NCBI GenBank assembly: GCA_032718475.1
Contig: JAUCBJ010000054.1
Location: 26,072 to 90,071, forward strand
From: Nemertoderma westbladi
Taxonomy: Eukaryota > Xenacoelomorpha > Nemertodermatida > Nemertodermatidae
Direction of reading: 5' to 3'
DNA: 64,000 nt
Each line of letters starts with the position of its first letter. Position 1 is the first letter of the stretch. This document shows, piece after piece, positions 1 through 10,958 of the stretch. Made by a program: the position numbers and the translations under genes. Below the pieces are notes generated by a model, which was not told the DNA's origin, ran no database searches, and saw only the letters and a list, made by a program, of their open reading frames with translations.

Positions 1-113
1 CACTTATAAATAAATTACTCACTTATAATTAAATTACTCACTTATAAATAAATTACTCACTTATAAATAAATTACTTACTTATAAATAAATTACTCACTT
101 AGAATTAAATGTT
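1..113. repeat. AT-rich 19-bp tandem repeat
   Basis: About six head-to-tail copies of a 19-bp unit beginning ACTTATAAATAAATTACTC, with small substitutions. The array probably starts before the window. AT-rich low-complexity sequence follows to about position 300. Confidence 0.8.
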
Positions 114-299
114 ATAAGTAAATAATATAAATATATAAATAAATTTATATAAATAATAATATAAGTTAATGCACTCCTGATTGAAGCTCTGGCGTCGTAT
201 ATTTTTCACATTTTTCTCAGTACCTGTCTTTTAATTGCCTTAATTTTAATTTTAATTTTGTGCATTTCGCATTTTGAATAAATTTTTTGATTACTAGCA

Positions 300-592
300 A
301 TTGTAAACTTTAAAAATAATTATCTATATGTTCTAGAACATATATATTTTTTATTATATTAATGTTCTAGAATAGTGCATAATATTTATATTTTGTTTTA
401 GAGCCCTACAATGTTGCCATGGTAACAATGATTTATGTTATAAAAATGTAGTGCTATACTGAACTGTTACCGTGAAAAATGTAATGTTGGATGAGTGTAG
501 ACTATGTTCTAGAACATAATATATACAAATCAAGGAAATTTTAGCACGTTAAAAAAATAATGATGGGGATGTCGACATGCCGAACTAGTGCC
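300..592. mobile_element. Right part of a TIR/palindrome element (family A)
   Basis: Contains two TTCTAGAA palindromes (about 331 and 505-516), an X-box-like GTTGCCATGGTAAC at about 414, and an end resembling the inverted termini of the better defined elements at 2860, 10311, 20880 and 26882 (reverse complement GGCACTAGTTCGGCATG). Positions 300-480 are homologous to the arms at 21610-21774 and 25698-25865. The left end is not in the window, so the boundary is inferred. Confidence 0.55.
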
Positions 593-1300
593 GATTATAA
601 TAGGAAATAATCTACCATTTCAGTTAATTTTGTTTTAATTCTGTAATTTATACCTGAGAAGCAAATACAGTATTTACAGTTGAAATAGTAAATTGACGTA
701 TCTTGCAGCTCTCGCTTTCGGGCCACGCAATGTCATGATAGAACCCGTAGCGCGTGAGCAGTTGGAGGCAGGAAACGTGGCGAGGTTGCGGTGAGCTGTC
801 GGGATGTGGTGAGCGTTTAACAGACAGTCTCAAGCGTTGCTCGATATTCGATCAACCAATCTCGACGCCGAGTCTGTTACTCGCTCAACCATGTCGGTAT
901 TGGAGGTGGCGGAGAATGAGAAGATGAGACTGTAGGGGCCTACTCTGCTGCAGTTACAGCACGTCGAACAGACTTCTCACCTTTCGTGGTTTCCTGCGAT
1001 GGTGTTTCCCGCAGGCTAACAGACTTCTACAACTATAACTACAACACGCCTGGGATCAACCGTAATTCACTGTTATGGGGGTGTTCGATCCAGGGTACTG
1101 TTTGCAGTTGTGCGCGGGACCTCGTATTGTTTGTGTGGGTCACGCACCAAGTGGGGTAGTGGTGTGGGGTTTGTTTGAGGTTGTGTCTATAGGTATGTCA
1201 ATCATTCGTTCCAATTCGCTTGAACTGATGGCAAATAACAATAGCATACTATACTGTACATACATACAATACATACTGCGTAATATCCTTTGACAAAGCA
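593..1300. other. No gene seen
   Basis: No coding region is supported. Short open frames lack domains or splice context. Positions 1093-1175 carry a degenerate copy of the 60-73-bp repeat found at 2265-2660. Confidence 0.6.
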
Positions 1301-1790
1301 TCCCAGCCCGGAGTCTTATAGGGCAGATAGCGGGCCTTTTATATAATAGTTGAAGATTATATTATCGGAGAGATCAGCTAACCTTGTTTGAGTCCGAGGT
1401 TTGTGTTGTGATAATATGTATCCGCGAGATTTCCGAATTTGAAAAATACGTTGGTTGCCTTGTAGTAGTCTACTAAGAGAATGCATAAATGCAGGTTGAT
1501 GACTTCTGATAATTTGCGGAACAGTGTTCTGTAGTCAACATTGACAAAAGCAGAGGCAATGTCTACCTGTGCTATGTATAAGGGAGAGCCTCTGGAGTTG
1601 AAGAATTTTATGATTTCGTGCGCTAGGGTCGCTGCTATGTCTCATCCTACTTTCTTCTGATAAGCTATCGATAGATGGCTAGCTACTATTGTATCCTGCA
1701 GGTACTTCTTGAGTATAAGGTATTCCCATACCTTCGCAAAACGCTGATATTAGAGATGGGTCTGTAAGATTTTACATCCTCCGTATTTTT
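1300..1790 (-). pseudogene. Non-LTR reverse transcriptase relic
   Basis: On the minus strand a conceptual peptide contains QVDIASAFVNVDYRTLF, which matches RT motif A (D-x-SAF-D-xV). It is followed downstream by NLGLKQG and LISPIIYN, which match motif B (the RQGD-LSP region). A stop replaces the residue after KQG and another stop lies upstream, so this is a dead fragment of a LINE-type RT. Its last catalytic aspartate is replaced (SAFVNV instead of SAFDNV). It separates two blocks of the same GC-rich minisatellite, which suggests insertion into that repeat. The exact clade cannot be told. Confidence 0.72.
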
Positions 1791-2264
1791 TCCATGACTC
1801 TTATGTACCGGTGTTACAATGGATTAATTAAATAGAGTCGGCTCCTTGCCTAGTCTGAACGAAACGTTGAACCCTAAATTTAAGTGCTTGCAAATTATTT
1901 CTGGTGATAGGTAGGTGAGATTCTCAATAGTTAATGAGCTGTTTGTTATCAGGTGCTTTTCCTTTCGCGAGTGCCATAATAGCTATCCCGACCTCCACAT
2001 CGCTAAGTTCTGGAACCTCAAAAGTAGATCTCTTATCTTGTATCCCTTCGACAATGTCAAAAAGTCATCAGGGGTTCGTAATTTCGATGACAAATGTGTA
2101 CGCAGCACGTCCTTCATTCCCTCTGCCATATGTTCTCTACCTTTGATTTAGTTTTTAGGTTAAAGTGACTCCAAAAGGCACTGGATGAGCCATTGTTTGA
2201 TGTGATTTTTGATAGCGCCTTATCAACGTGGGCCTTGCTCAGTTTCAATTGTAGCTTTCGAACA
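1790..2264. other. Degenerate sequence, probably relic continuation
   Basis: Lies between the RT relic and the minisatellite. No motif is strong enough to assign. It is probably the more upstream coding part of the same minus-strand retroelement, but stops and shifts break it. Confidence 0.35.
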
Positions 2265-2665
2265 GTGGACCTGCCATTGTTTGCGTGGGTCATGCACGAA
2301 GTGGCGTAGTGGTGTGGGGTTGAGGTTGTGCGCGGGACCTGCTATTGTTTGGGTGGGTCATGCACCAAGTGGCGTAGTGGTGTGGTGTGGGGTTGAGGTT
2401 GGGCGCGGGACGTGCCATTGTTTGCGTGGGTCATGCACCAAGTGGCGTAGTGGTGGGAATTTGTTTGAGGTTGTGCGCGGGACCTGCCATTGTTTGCGTG
2501 GGTCATGCACCAAGTGGCGTAGTGGTGTGGAGTTTGTTTGAGGTTGTGCGCGGGTCACGCACCAAGTGGCGTAGTGATGTGGGGTTGAGGTTGTGTGCGG
2601 GACCTGCCATTGGTTGCGTGGGTCATGCACCAAGTGGCGTAGTGGTGTGGGGTTTGGAAAACCCC
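2265..2665. repeat. Minisatellite, 60-73-bp unit
   Basis: About six copies of a GC-rich unit containing GTGGGTCATGCACCAAGTGG and GCGTAGTGGTGTGGGGTT. Spacing between copies varies (68, 73, 72 and 60 bp). A partial copy lies at 1093-1175. Short open frames on both strands come from the repeat itself. Confidence 0.85.
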
Positions 2666-2859
2666 ACACCCACCGATCTGCCTTTACACTAAAGTATCAA
2701 CTTATTTTAAATTTCCCGCCATTTTTCTTATAGTTAATGATAAATATTCTGCTGGTGGTGGCTGGTTGCGATTTATGTATGTTTTATGTATTTTTTATTG
2801 TTTAAAATAAATAATATGTCGTGCAAATTGACGTGTCTTACCAAGCATGAAAGATTTGG

Positions 2860-3542
2860 GGTGCTACTTCGTCATGTCGACACCCCCCTGCTATTTTTTT
2901 ACCTGTCACTTTTTGTGTGTTTTTGGTGTTTTTTTTATATGGATGAATGTTCTAGAACATTAGTAGATTTTTTTTAAGGTAGCTAGTGTTTTATTAAATT
3001 GTAAAATTACGTTATTTTTTTTATTTTTGTTATTGCTTTTTATTAACCAATTTTATTTATCACTTTTTTACGAATTTTAATGGTATTTTATTATGGTAGC
3101 TAGTATTATTATTATGTTTTTGTTATGTTTTAGTTATTATGTTTAATCCATTATTAATGAAATATATTTAGTTACGGAATATATGTAATAAAATGATTTG
3201 CATTTAAACTCATTGTTACCATGATTTTTTTACATTTGTTTTCTAGAATTGTTGTTTACGTTTACGAAGAGAAAGCATTGATAGATGTATTTTATTAAAA
3301 GGACTAAGAGTATTATTACACCAGAACATTACAAGACAAGGTCTTTATAATCCCAACGTGTTTGAGATTGTCAATTTGAGGCATAAAAGTAAAATTTTTT
3401 ATATTAAAAAAACACTAGCTACCATAAAAACATTTTACTAATGTTCTAGAACATTCACCAATATCAAAAAATCAGTTTAATACAAAAAAAAGTGACAGGT
3501 AAAAAAAATTGGTCAAGGGTGTCGTCATGACGAAGTAGTACC
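2860..3542. mobile_element. 683-bp TIR element (family B) with 8-bp TSD
   Basis: The left end GGTGCTACTTCGTCATG is mirrored by the right end CATGACGAAGTAGTACC, and similarity continues inward for about 55 bp (ACCTGTCACTTTTTGTG on the left). It is flanked by a perfect direct repeat AGATTTGG at 2852-2859 and 3543-3550. Internal TGTTCTAGAACA palindromes lie at 2948 and 3442. There is no transposase ORF, so it is non-autonomous (MITE-like). An 8-bp TSD fits hAT, P or Merlin. Termini starting GG, and a 9-bp TSD at a relative, favour Merlin. That superfamily call is inference. Confidence 0.85.
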
Positions 3543-3844
3543 AGATTTGGAGTGTTGTTTTATAAAACGTTTCTGTCAGAATATTTTCGAATAGTTCATT
3601 GAACCAGTTGATAGCTTGGATCATTCGGATTAAAGTACTGAAGTAAAAAAATCATCAAAATTTTTTTTTGTTCCAAATTTTGGCTAAAACAGAAATCAAA
3701 GTTTAGTAATATATTAAGAAACAATGACAAATATTGCTAGCTAATTAGTAGAATACAACTATGCGTGACCATAGTAACAAAATTCAGTATTGCAAAAACC
3801 ATTTGCTATAGAAAACGCATAGAATAGGTATCATCAAGGCCGCT

Positions 3845-5139
3845 TCACCCCCTCGCACACAGAAACTTGTTGCTGGACCCCCTCACACACAGAAACTTGT
3901 TGCTGGACCCCCTCACACACAGAACTGTGTAAGGGGGTCCTGCAACAAGTTTCTGTGTGAAAGGGGGTCCAGCAACAAGTTTCTGTGTGTAAGGGGGTCA
4001 AGCAACAAGTTTCAGTGTGTGAGGGGGTCCAGCAACAAGTTTCTGTGTGTGAGGGGGTCCAGCAACAAGTTTCTGTGTGCGAAGGGGATCCAGCAACAAG
4101 TTTCTGTGTGTGAGGGGGTCCAACAACAAGTTTCTGTGTGCGAGGGGGTCCAGCAACAAGTTTCTGTGTGCGAGGGGGTCCAGCAACAAGTTTCTGTGTG
4201 TGAGGGGGTCCAGCAACAAGTTTCTGTGTGTGAGGGGGTCCAGCAACAAGTTTATGTGTGTGAGGGGGTCCAACAACAAGTTTCTGTATGTGAGGGGGTC
4301 CAGCAACAAGTTTCTGTGTGTGAGGGGGTCCAGCAACAAGTTTATGTGTGTGAGGGGGTCCAGCAACAAGTTTCTGTGTGTGAGGGGGTCCAGCAACAAG
4401 TTTCTGTGTGTGAGGGGGTCCAACAACAAGTTTCTGTATGTGAGGGGGTCCAGCAACAAGTTTATGTGTGTGAGGGGGTCCAACAACAAGTTTCTGTATG
4501 TGAGGGGGTCCAGCAACAAGTTTATGTGTGTGAGGGGGTCCAACAACAAGTTTCTGTATGTGAGGGGGTCCAACAACAAGTTTCTGTATGTGAGGGGGTC
4601 CAGCAACAAGTTTATGTGTGTGAGGGGGTCCAACAACAAGTTTCTGTATGTGAGGGGGTCCAGCAACAAGTTTCTGTGTGTGAGGGGGTCCAACAACAAG
4701 TTTCTGCATGTGAGGGGGTCCAACAACAAGTTTCTGTGTGCGAGGGGGTCCAGGAACAAGTTTCTGTGTGTGAGGGGGTCCAGCAACAAGTTTCTGTGTG
4801 TGAGGGGGTCCAGCAACAAGTTTATGTGTGTGAGGGGGTCCAACAACAAGTTTCTGTATGTGAGGGGGTCCAGCAACAAGTTTCTGTGTGTGAGGGGGTC
4901 CAGCAACAAGTTTATGTGTGTGAGGGGGTCCAACAACAAGTTTCTGTATGTGAGGGGGTCCAGCAACAAGTTTATGTGTGTGAGGGGGTCCAACAACAAG
5001 TTTCTGTATGTGAGGGGGTCCAACAACAAGTTTCTGTATGTGAGGGGGTCCAGCAACAAGTTTCTGTGTGTGAGGGAGTCCAGCAACAAGTTTCTGCATG
5101 TGAGGGGGTCCAACAACAAGTTTCTATGTGCGAGGGTGC
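3845..5139. repeat. 30-bp minisatellite, about 42 copies
   Basis: Head-to-tail 30-bp units containing GAGGGGGTCCAGCAACAAGT. Variants alternate (CAGCAA/CAACAA; TTTCTG/TTTATG; TGTGTG/TGTATG). Because the unit is a multiple of three without stops, several frames on both strands stay open for 1.0-1.3 kb. I see no start context, splice sites or domain, so I do not call a protein. The first two and a half units (3845-3918) run in the opposite orientation, forming a foldback at about 3920. Confidence 0.95.
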
Positions 5140-5231
5140 GGAATACGATGGGGGGTGTCTAGAGAAAAACTAAATGAAAAGTAGCTTACTTTGTCATTTA
5201 GTTTTTCTCTAGACACCCCTCATCGTATTCC
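5140..5231. repeat. Perfect-stem hairpin closing the 30-bp array
   Basis: Two 38-bp arms (5140-5177 and 5194-5231) are inverted copies with one mismatch, starting GGAATACGATGGGG and ending CTAAATGA, around a 16-bp loop. It starts directly at the end of the minisatellite. Confidence 0.9.
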
Positions 5232-5990
5232 GTTGGTTTATCAAAATATACTGTATTAACGGGGAGCGTGCCTGATTAATGCTTATTTATTTTGGTGCAT
5301 AAATTCCCACTTAAAGAATATATTTTTTACATCTACTTTTGTTATACAGTCCCTAGTCAGCCCTCGTTACGGTTTGACTTCTCCAGCGTCTGGCGGCAAC
5401 CTAAGTAAGTACGTAACGCTAGTTTTGGTCTGAATCAACACATCTACTATCTTCAAATCTACTGTATATTAAATTCACTACTTATATTACCCTTATAGGC
5501 CTAGGCCTTCTGCAGTTTCCATACCTTACTGAAGTACCGGTCACATAAGTACATAACAGTACATACAGTACATAAGTACCGTAGGTTTTAACTATATTTT
5601 ACTGCTCTTATGTAGTTGAATTCAATTTTGGTCCTGACGATACCCCAACGGGGAGAAATAAATTGACCGTTAATTTACAACAACATTTTAAACTTGGCGA
5701 TAAACCTCCTGCACCACCACCCCAACACTTTGGTGTGCTGACATTCGCAATAATTTCTGCCCAAACTGATGAAAGTAACGGTAGGTGCAGAGGCCTACGG
5801 CTGTAGGTACCGGTTTATATAATATATAATTTTGTTGCGAGCGACAAAATAGTTGAGCCGTAGCATACTGTATAGTGGTATCATTCGTGGGGTCGGTCTG
5901 TGCCATTTTTAAATGCCCATTCCGCTGCTATTATTAAACCAATTTTCAACGACATTTAATAAAATAACGAAGTTCAACACCCACAGTCAT
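5232..5990. other. No gene seen
   Basis: AT-rich non-coding sequence with a cluster of short GTACATA-type repeats around 5540-5580. Short open frames have no recognisable content. Confidence 0.6.
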
Positions 5991-6146
5991 AGTCTAATGA
6001 AGATAAGTTAAAACGTTGCAAGCATTCAGGTTCTGTTGGAACCGTTCATCAGGTGTACAGTATATCGTTATTTTTTTTTAACAATATATCCCTGGTGAAG
6101 TGTTCCAACTGAACCTGATAGCTTTGCAACTTATCTTCATTAGACT
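5991..6146. repeat. 156-bp imperfect palindrome
   Basis: Begins AGTCTAATGAAGATAAGTT and ends with the inverted AACTTATCTTCATTAGACT. The arms of about 70 bp share TTCAGGTTC/GAACCTGA and ATCAGG/CTGGTGA blocks around an AT-rich centre. It is probably a foldback or solo MITE. No target duplication was found. Confidence 0.75.
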
Positions 6147-6164
6147 AAAAAAATTAAAAAAAAT

Positions 6165-6350
6165 AATGTGTTCAGATAGGGGGGGAAACTGGACGCAATA
6201 AAAATTCGTTCCTCTCCAGAGGAAATTCGACGCAAATAACAGCTGCTTACTCTCAAAAATAGAAGAGTAACCCTGTTCTATTGTATTTAATTTATTGTTT
6301 TGTTTAAAATAACGCACCACTGTAACCTGCTCTTTTCCCTAAATTGAGAA
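6165..6350 (-). repeat. Dispersed repeat, copy 1
   Basis: About 180 bp homologous in inverted orientation to 9965-10150. Shared blocks include ACTGGACGCAATAAAAAT next to a poly-G/C run, AGCAGCTGTTATTTGCGTC, and TTAAATACAATAGAACAGG-like sequence. The same TGGACGCAA start next to poly-G is seen at 20845. Nature unknown. Confidence 0.65.
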
Positions 6351-6391
6351 ATTAACATGGAGTTGGATATGAATTCTCCAAGATGGGATTG

Positions 6392-6513
6392 CCCCCCCCC
6401 CCCCCCACTGTCTCATTGTCAACCCAAATCAACCATCCATAAGTTATCACCATCCACGGCCCACTGCTCGTCGAGGACACCCCCCACCCCCCCCCCCCCC
6501 CCCCCCCCCCCCA
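6392..6513. repeat. Two long poly-C tracts
   Basis: Runs of about 14 C (from about 6392) and about 25-30 C (about 6487-6512) lie 80 bp apart. Such G4-forming strands recur across the window. Confidence 0.9.
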
Positions 6514-6893
6514 TCAATTACATTTCATGATATTGCATTATAATTATATCACTTGCCCTTTAAGTAGTAGTTGTAGTATTTCGGGCACGGACAACCCCCT
6601 CCGAGGCGCTCTTAGTAGGAGATATTAAACACAAGAGTTTTATTATTAGATCGTAATTCAAGCAGCTATTGGCGATTGAAATTCTAGAAACGCTTGTTTT
6701 GATAATCAGTATATTATTGTATACTACAGACATACGGCATAGTGGTGTAGGTATAATGTCCTGGATCCCAGATACGTTTATTGGCTACAAAATATTACTG
6801 TCTTAGATGTGAGAGCTAAGGTGTTTTTGAGATTGACTAGTTAATGAAAATAGTAAATATTTTGTACTGAATATTTTATCTTTGTTGGCCTAT
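6514..6893. other. 3' flank of VPS33B
   Basis: No gene seen. AT-rich sequence presumably includes the VPS33B 3' UTR. No canonical AATAAA was placed with confidence on the minus strand. Confidence 0.4.
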
Positions 6894-8777
6894 TTAACTA
6901 TTTCGGGGTTCAACTATAGACTTGACGAAGTTAACATTGGTAACTATGGCTGTGGTAGCAACAACAATACGGTAACCATGGTTTCGTGCGAGAAAACGTA
7001 ACGCCGCGACTTCCGACCGAGTGCATCCTCCAAGGAAATAAACGAGCACAACTCTCGGGGTAGTGGAGAAATCGTCAGGAGAGTTAGAGAAAGAACCAGA
7101 GAATGAACCGTGGAAGAGTTCCATTAGGGTAGGAGTGAACCCGCCCTTCAGGAGAACCTTCTCGATGAGTTTAATACTAAGAGGGGAATAAACACCGTTG
7201 AATAAGTATGACATATGTGTGGGTTCATAGTAATCCGAATACTTATTTACTTTTGGTTTTTCTCCCACTTCTTTGTAACACTTACGAAAGTTGTAAAGAA
7301 TTGATGGCTGGTCTGCCGAGTTAACTAGGAGTCCGAGATTTCTGAGATCCCGGAATATCGGGAGGTGCCGGTAGCCATAGCTGTGTAGGTACTGCATCAC
7401 AAGGGAATTATAATCAAATGATTGAAGAGTGCCATTTGTTAACGAGGCTAAACACAGTAGTCTCAGTGCGTGGTAACATGGCAACTGTTGGTTGATATAA
7501 TCTTCTATAAACTCGAGACATTTCCGGAAGTAACGGTTCCCCAGCAACTTGTGTTCCACACCCAGCTTCTTGTATTCCTCCTCCACCAGAAACTGATCTT
7601 CCATACCAGATCCAACGTACAAGTGCCGAAACTCCTTCACGTCGGTGTTCATTACCCACTCGCACATACTCAGATGGTTTTGAACACTAGCACGCGATTT
7701 TTTATATAATTTAACATCCTTTCGAATAAATTCATCAGTTTCTTCACTTGTAAATGATTTTGAGTTGGTGACTTCGTGTATGTGCTTCAGTTGTTTAGCT
7801 TTCTCAGTGAGGTAGAATATCGCACCTGGTATACTTAGGTCGCGAATACCAGCAAACACAGTGTCGTTAGATGTTGCTTCAATTCTTTTATTGTCTTTTG
7901 GTTCTGGCATCTCCCAGATTAACTCGCCTTCAACTCGGATGCCAAACCTCTCATCTAATATACCTTCATAGATATTTTGGGAGAGAAGTGGTGTGACTAA
8001 ATCTGCGTTTCGGTCTATTAGAAATAAATATCCAAAACTGGAAGTGTTGCTTTGCTCAGGTTGATTATTCATCAAATGTTCTCTAGTCATTTCGTAGACT
8101 TCCGTCGCACAGCAACCAACTCCGTAGACTTTGGGAATAATCCCGAATGCCGATTGAATTGAACACAAAGAACGAGAGATGCTTTTTAAACCGAAATTAA
8201 CTTTATTTAAAAAGTATTCCGAATAAAATGATGGATTGTCAGCTGACATTAAATCGTCATCAACCACTACCAAGTCGAGTTTGAACTCATCTATAGTGAC
8301 GTCATCAAATATACCCCGATGATTATCTACTTCATTTCTACATATGTAATTAATTTCCGGCACCGCAAACAGATGGAATTTCCTCTTGGGACGGTTTGTT
8401 TTTTCATTGACATCGTACGGCGGTTTGTTTACTGTTGTATTGAGTCGTTTCTCGTTGTCATATTCTATGTGTTTAGCCATATCTCGTATGTTGCCTAGAC
8501 TCGGACGGAATATGTAAACTCTTTGATTAGAACTGGAATCTTTGAAAAAGGTTTGAATAGAAGAAGTGGAATCCGTTATAAAAGGAAATATTCTATTTAT
8601 ATTTTGATTTTTCGAAATTTCATCCATATTGTACATTATATTTTTCGTGGCCTTAATAACGCTCTGTTCAATAACTATATCCTTAATACCTGGATATTTA
8701 TCGAGAAGGGTAATCAATTCCTTTCTGGATGTTTCGGTTAACTTGAATATGTTAGGTAACATTGAAGAAGAAGCCAT
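6894..8777 (-). CDS. VPS33B: VPS33B, Sec1/Munc18 vesicle-tethering protein
   Basis: A 627-residue uninterrupted frame, about the length of vertebrate VPS33B (around 617). It reads as one Sec1-like protein from end to end: an N-terminal domain (about 1-150), the conserved Sec1 signature GYLFLIDRNADLVTPLLSQ at 249-267, and the C-terminal VYFLGGCTRSEVAALRFL block near 580-600, followed by the family's usual end. The GGCT-SE-ALRFL and SYGYRHL-type segments match VPS33B better than VPS33A. VPS33B pairs with VIPAS39/SPE-39 and binds SNAREs in late endosome and lysosome-related traffic. The ATG at 8777 is preceded by AT-rich leader and no upstream in-frame extension is needed. No intron is present although vertebrate orthologues are multi-exon, so it is either a lineage with intron loss or an old, intact retrocopy. 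No poly-A tract follows the stop. Identity is confident; functionality is inferred from the intact frame. Confidence 0.93.
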   Translation of the reverse strand: MASSSMLPNIFKLTETSRKELITLLDKYPGIKDIVIEQSVIKATKNIMYNMDEISKNQNINRIFPFITDSTSSIQTFFKDSSSNQRVYIFRPSLGNIRDMAKHIEYDNEKRLNTTVNKPPYDVNEKTNRPKRKFHLFAVPEINYICRNEVDNHRGIFDDVTIDEFKLDLVVVDDDLMSADNPSFYSEYFLNKVNFGLKSISRSLCSIQSAFGIIPKVYGVGCCATEVYEMTREHLMNNQPEQSNTSSFGYLFLIDRNADLVTPLLSQNIYEGILDERFGIRVEGELIWEMPEPKDNKRIEATSNDTVFAGIRDLSIPGAIFYLTEKAKQLKHIHEVTNSKSFTSEETDEFIRKDVKLYKKSRASVQNHLSMCEWVMNTDVKEFRHLYVGSGMEDQFLVEEEYKKLGVEHKLLGNRYFRKCLEFIEDYINQQLPCYHALRLLCLASLTNGTLQSFDYNSLVMQYLHSYGYRHLPIFRDLRNLGLLVNSADQPSILYNFRKCYKEVGEKPKVNKYSDYYEPTHMSYLFNGVYSPLSIKLIEKVLLKGGFTPTLMELFHGSFSGSFSNSPDDFSTTPRVVLVYFLGGCTRSEVAALRFLARNHGYRIVVATTAIVTNVNFVKSIVEPRNS

Positions 8778-8885
8778 CTCTCTAATTTGTGATTAATATT
8801 ATTATCGCACTCTAAATTAGTTACTAAGTTATCTTTGTTTCCAGTACCGTTGCATGCGTTAATTACCTACAATCTATAATAATTG

Positions 8886-9844
8886 TATATTACACTAACT
8901 ATATTACACTAACTATATTACACTAACTATATTACACTAACTATATTACACTAACTATATTACACTAACTATATTACACTAACTATATTACACTAACTAT
9001 ATTACACTAACTATATTACACTAACTATATTACACTAACTATATTACACTAACTATATTACACTAACTATATTACACTAACTATATTACACTAACTATAT
9101 TACACTAACTATATTACACTAACTATATTACACTAGCTATATTACACTAACTGTATTACACTAACTATATTACACTAACTATATTACCCTAACTATATTA
9201 CACTAACTATATTACACTAACTATATTACACTAACTATATTACACTAACTATATTACCCTAACTATATTACACTAACTATATTACACTAACTATATTACA
9301 CTAACTATATTACACTAACTATATTACACTAACTATATTACACTAACTATATTACACTAACTATATTACACTAACTATATTACACTAACTATATTACACT
9401 AACTATATTACCCTAACTATATTACACTAACTATATTACACTAACTATATTACACTAACTATATTACACTAACTATATTACACTAACTATATTACACTAA
9501 CTATATTACACTAACTATATTACACTAACTATATTACCCTAACTATATTACACTAACTATATTACACTAACTATATTACACTAACTATATTACACTAACT
9601 ATATTACACTAACTATATTACACTAACTATATTACACTAACTATATTACACTAACTATATTACACTAACTATATTACACGAACTATATTACACTAACTAT
9701 ATTATACTGAACTATATTACACTAACTATATTACACTAACTATATTACACGAACTATATTACACTACTATATTACACTAACTATATTACACTAACTATAT
9801 TACACTAACTATATTACACTAACTATATTACACTAACTATATTT
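8886..9844. repeat. 14-bp satellite, about 68 copies
   Basis: Near-perfect tandem array of TATATTACACTAAC. Several units have TTACCCTAAC instead (about 9187, 9252, 9411 and 9535), and a few carry single-base changes near 9680-9770. It begins about 110 bp upstream of the VPS33B start codon, so it occupies that gene's expected promoter side. Confidence 0.97.
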
Positions 9845-10310
9845 CACTACCCACTACCCGTATAGTGTCATTTTCTGATGAAGATGATTTTCAAGAAGTA
9901 TTGTTCACTGAAGGCCATTTATTATATTTAATAAATACGCGATGTTCTGGAACATTTCGTTTATGTATAAATAGAAAGGAGCAGGTTAAAGTGGCACGTT
10001 ATTTTAACCAAAACAATAAACTAAACACAATAGAACAGGTTACAGTTTTATTTTTGAGAGTAAGCAGCTGTTATTTGCGTCCAATTTCCCCTGGAGAGGG
10101 ATGCATTTTTATTGCGTCCAGTCCCCCCCCCCCCCCTCCCCCCCTATCTGGAATAGCTACGCCGTAGATATATTATAGGCATACCGTTGTTGCCCAGGTC
10201 CGGTCCGGTCCGGTCCGGGTCATCAGAACATGACACTGTATTACGGGTCATGGTGTAACGTACCGGTAGCTCGTATGAACTACATCGTTATTACACTGTT
10301 ATTGGTATTT
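9845..10310. repeat. Dispersed repeat, copy 2, and poly-C
   Basis: 9965-10150 is the plus-oriented partner of 6165-6350, ending in a C-rich run at 10125-10144. A preceding block (GGCCATTTATTATATTT, then TCTGGAACATTT) is repeated at about 38918-38965. The open frame across it (9865-10167) is repeat-derived. No gene is supported. Confidence 0.6.
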
Positions 10311-10958
10311 GGCATTACGTTGTATAAACAAAAATGAAAATTTTAATATGACATTTTCTGGACTCATCTTTTGTTTTTTGGCTTATTCATTGTTCCGGAA
10401 CATGTTAGCTATTCATTTTTTAAAAGAATTATGTTCTAGAACAAATATTTTTTTGTTCTAGAACATTTTTAAAAAAAATCGGGATTTTATTTAAAACGCA
10501 TGGAATCGTTCTAAAACGTGTTTAAAATCAATAAAAAAATTTTGGAAAATTTTTTTTATTGATTGTAATTTTTAACGTTTTGCACGTTTTAAAACGATTC
10601 CATGCGTTTTAAATAGAAACAATATTTTTTCTAAAAAACGTTCTAGAACAAGAAATATTTGTTCTAGAACATATTTTTTTATAAATGAATAGCTAACATG
10701 TTCTGGAACACTTTCTATACAAATAGTAATAAGAACTAGGTACTACAAAATATTTATGGAGGGAAGTAGGATGTCGGAACCAGTGTTGAAATTACTATGC
10801 TAAACCTACCTAAAACACTAGCTACCATAAAAAAACATATCTACTAATGTTCTAGAACACGTATCAATAATAAAAATCATAATATGAGTTCAGAAAATAT
10901 AAAGAAAATGTCATATTAAAATGTTCGATTTTTGTTTATACATACAATAGTAATGCCC
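10311..10958. mobile_element. 648-bp palindromic TIR element (family C) with 8-bp TSD
   Basis: The left end GGCATTACGTTGTATAAACA mirrors the right end TGTTTATACATACAATAGTA. The arms share TTTTAATATGACATTTTCT, GTTAGCTATTCAT/ATGAATAGCTAAC and AAAACGCATGGAATCGTT with its inverse, so nearly the whole element is one large palindrome centred near 10530. Flanks TGGTATTT at 10303-10310 and 10959-10966 are identical. It carries at least five TTCTAGAA palindromes. No ORF. Confidence 0.85.

Noticed and set aside
4019-5173. Long repetitive open frames (about 360-420 codons) on both strands
   Set aside because: They arise from a 30-bp stop-free unit divisible by three. Several frames are open at once, with no start context, domain or splice support.
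9187-9545. Telomeric sequence (CCCTAA) in some 14-bp units
   Set aside because: Only isolated units carry it, as a one-base variant of ACACTAA. There is no consecutive TTAGGG array.
8886-9844. CRISPR-like regular array
   Set aside because: Units are directly adjacent without spacers, in eukaryotic DNA. It is a simple satellite, as are the other arrays here.
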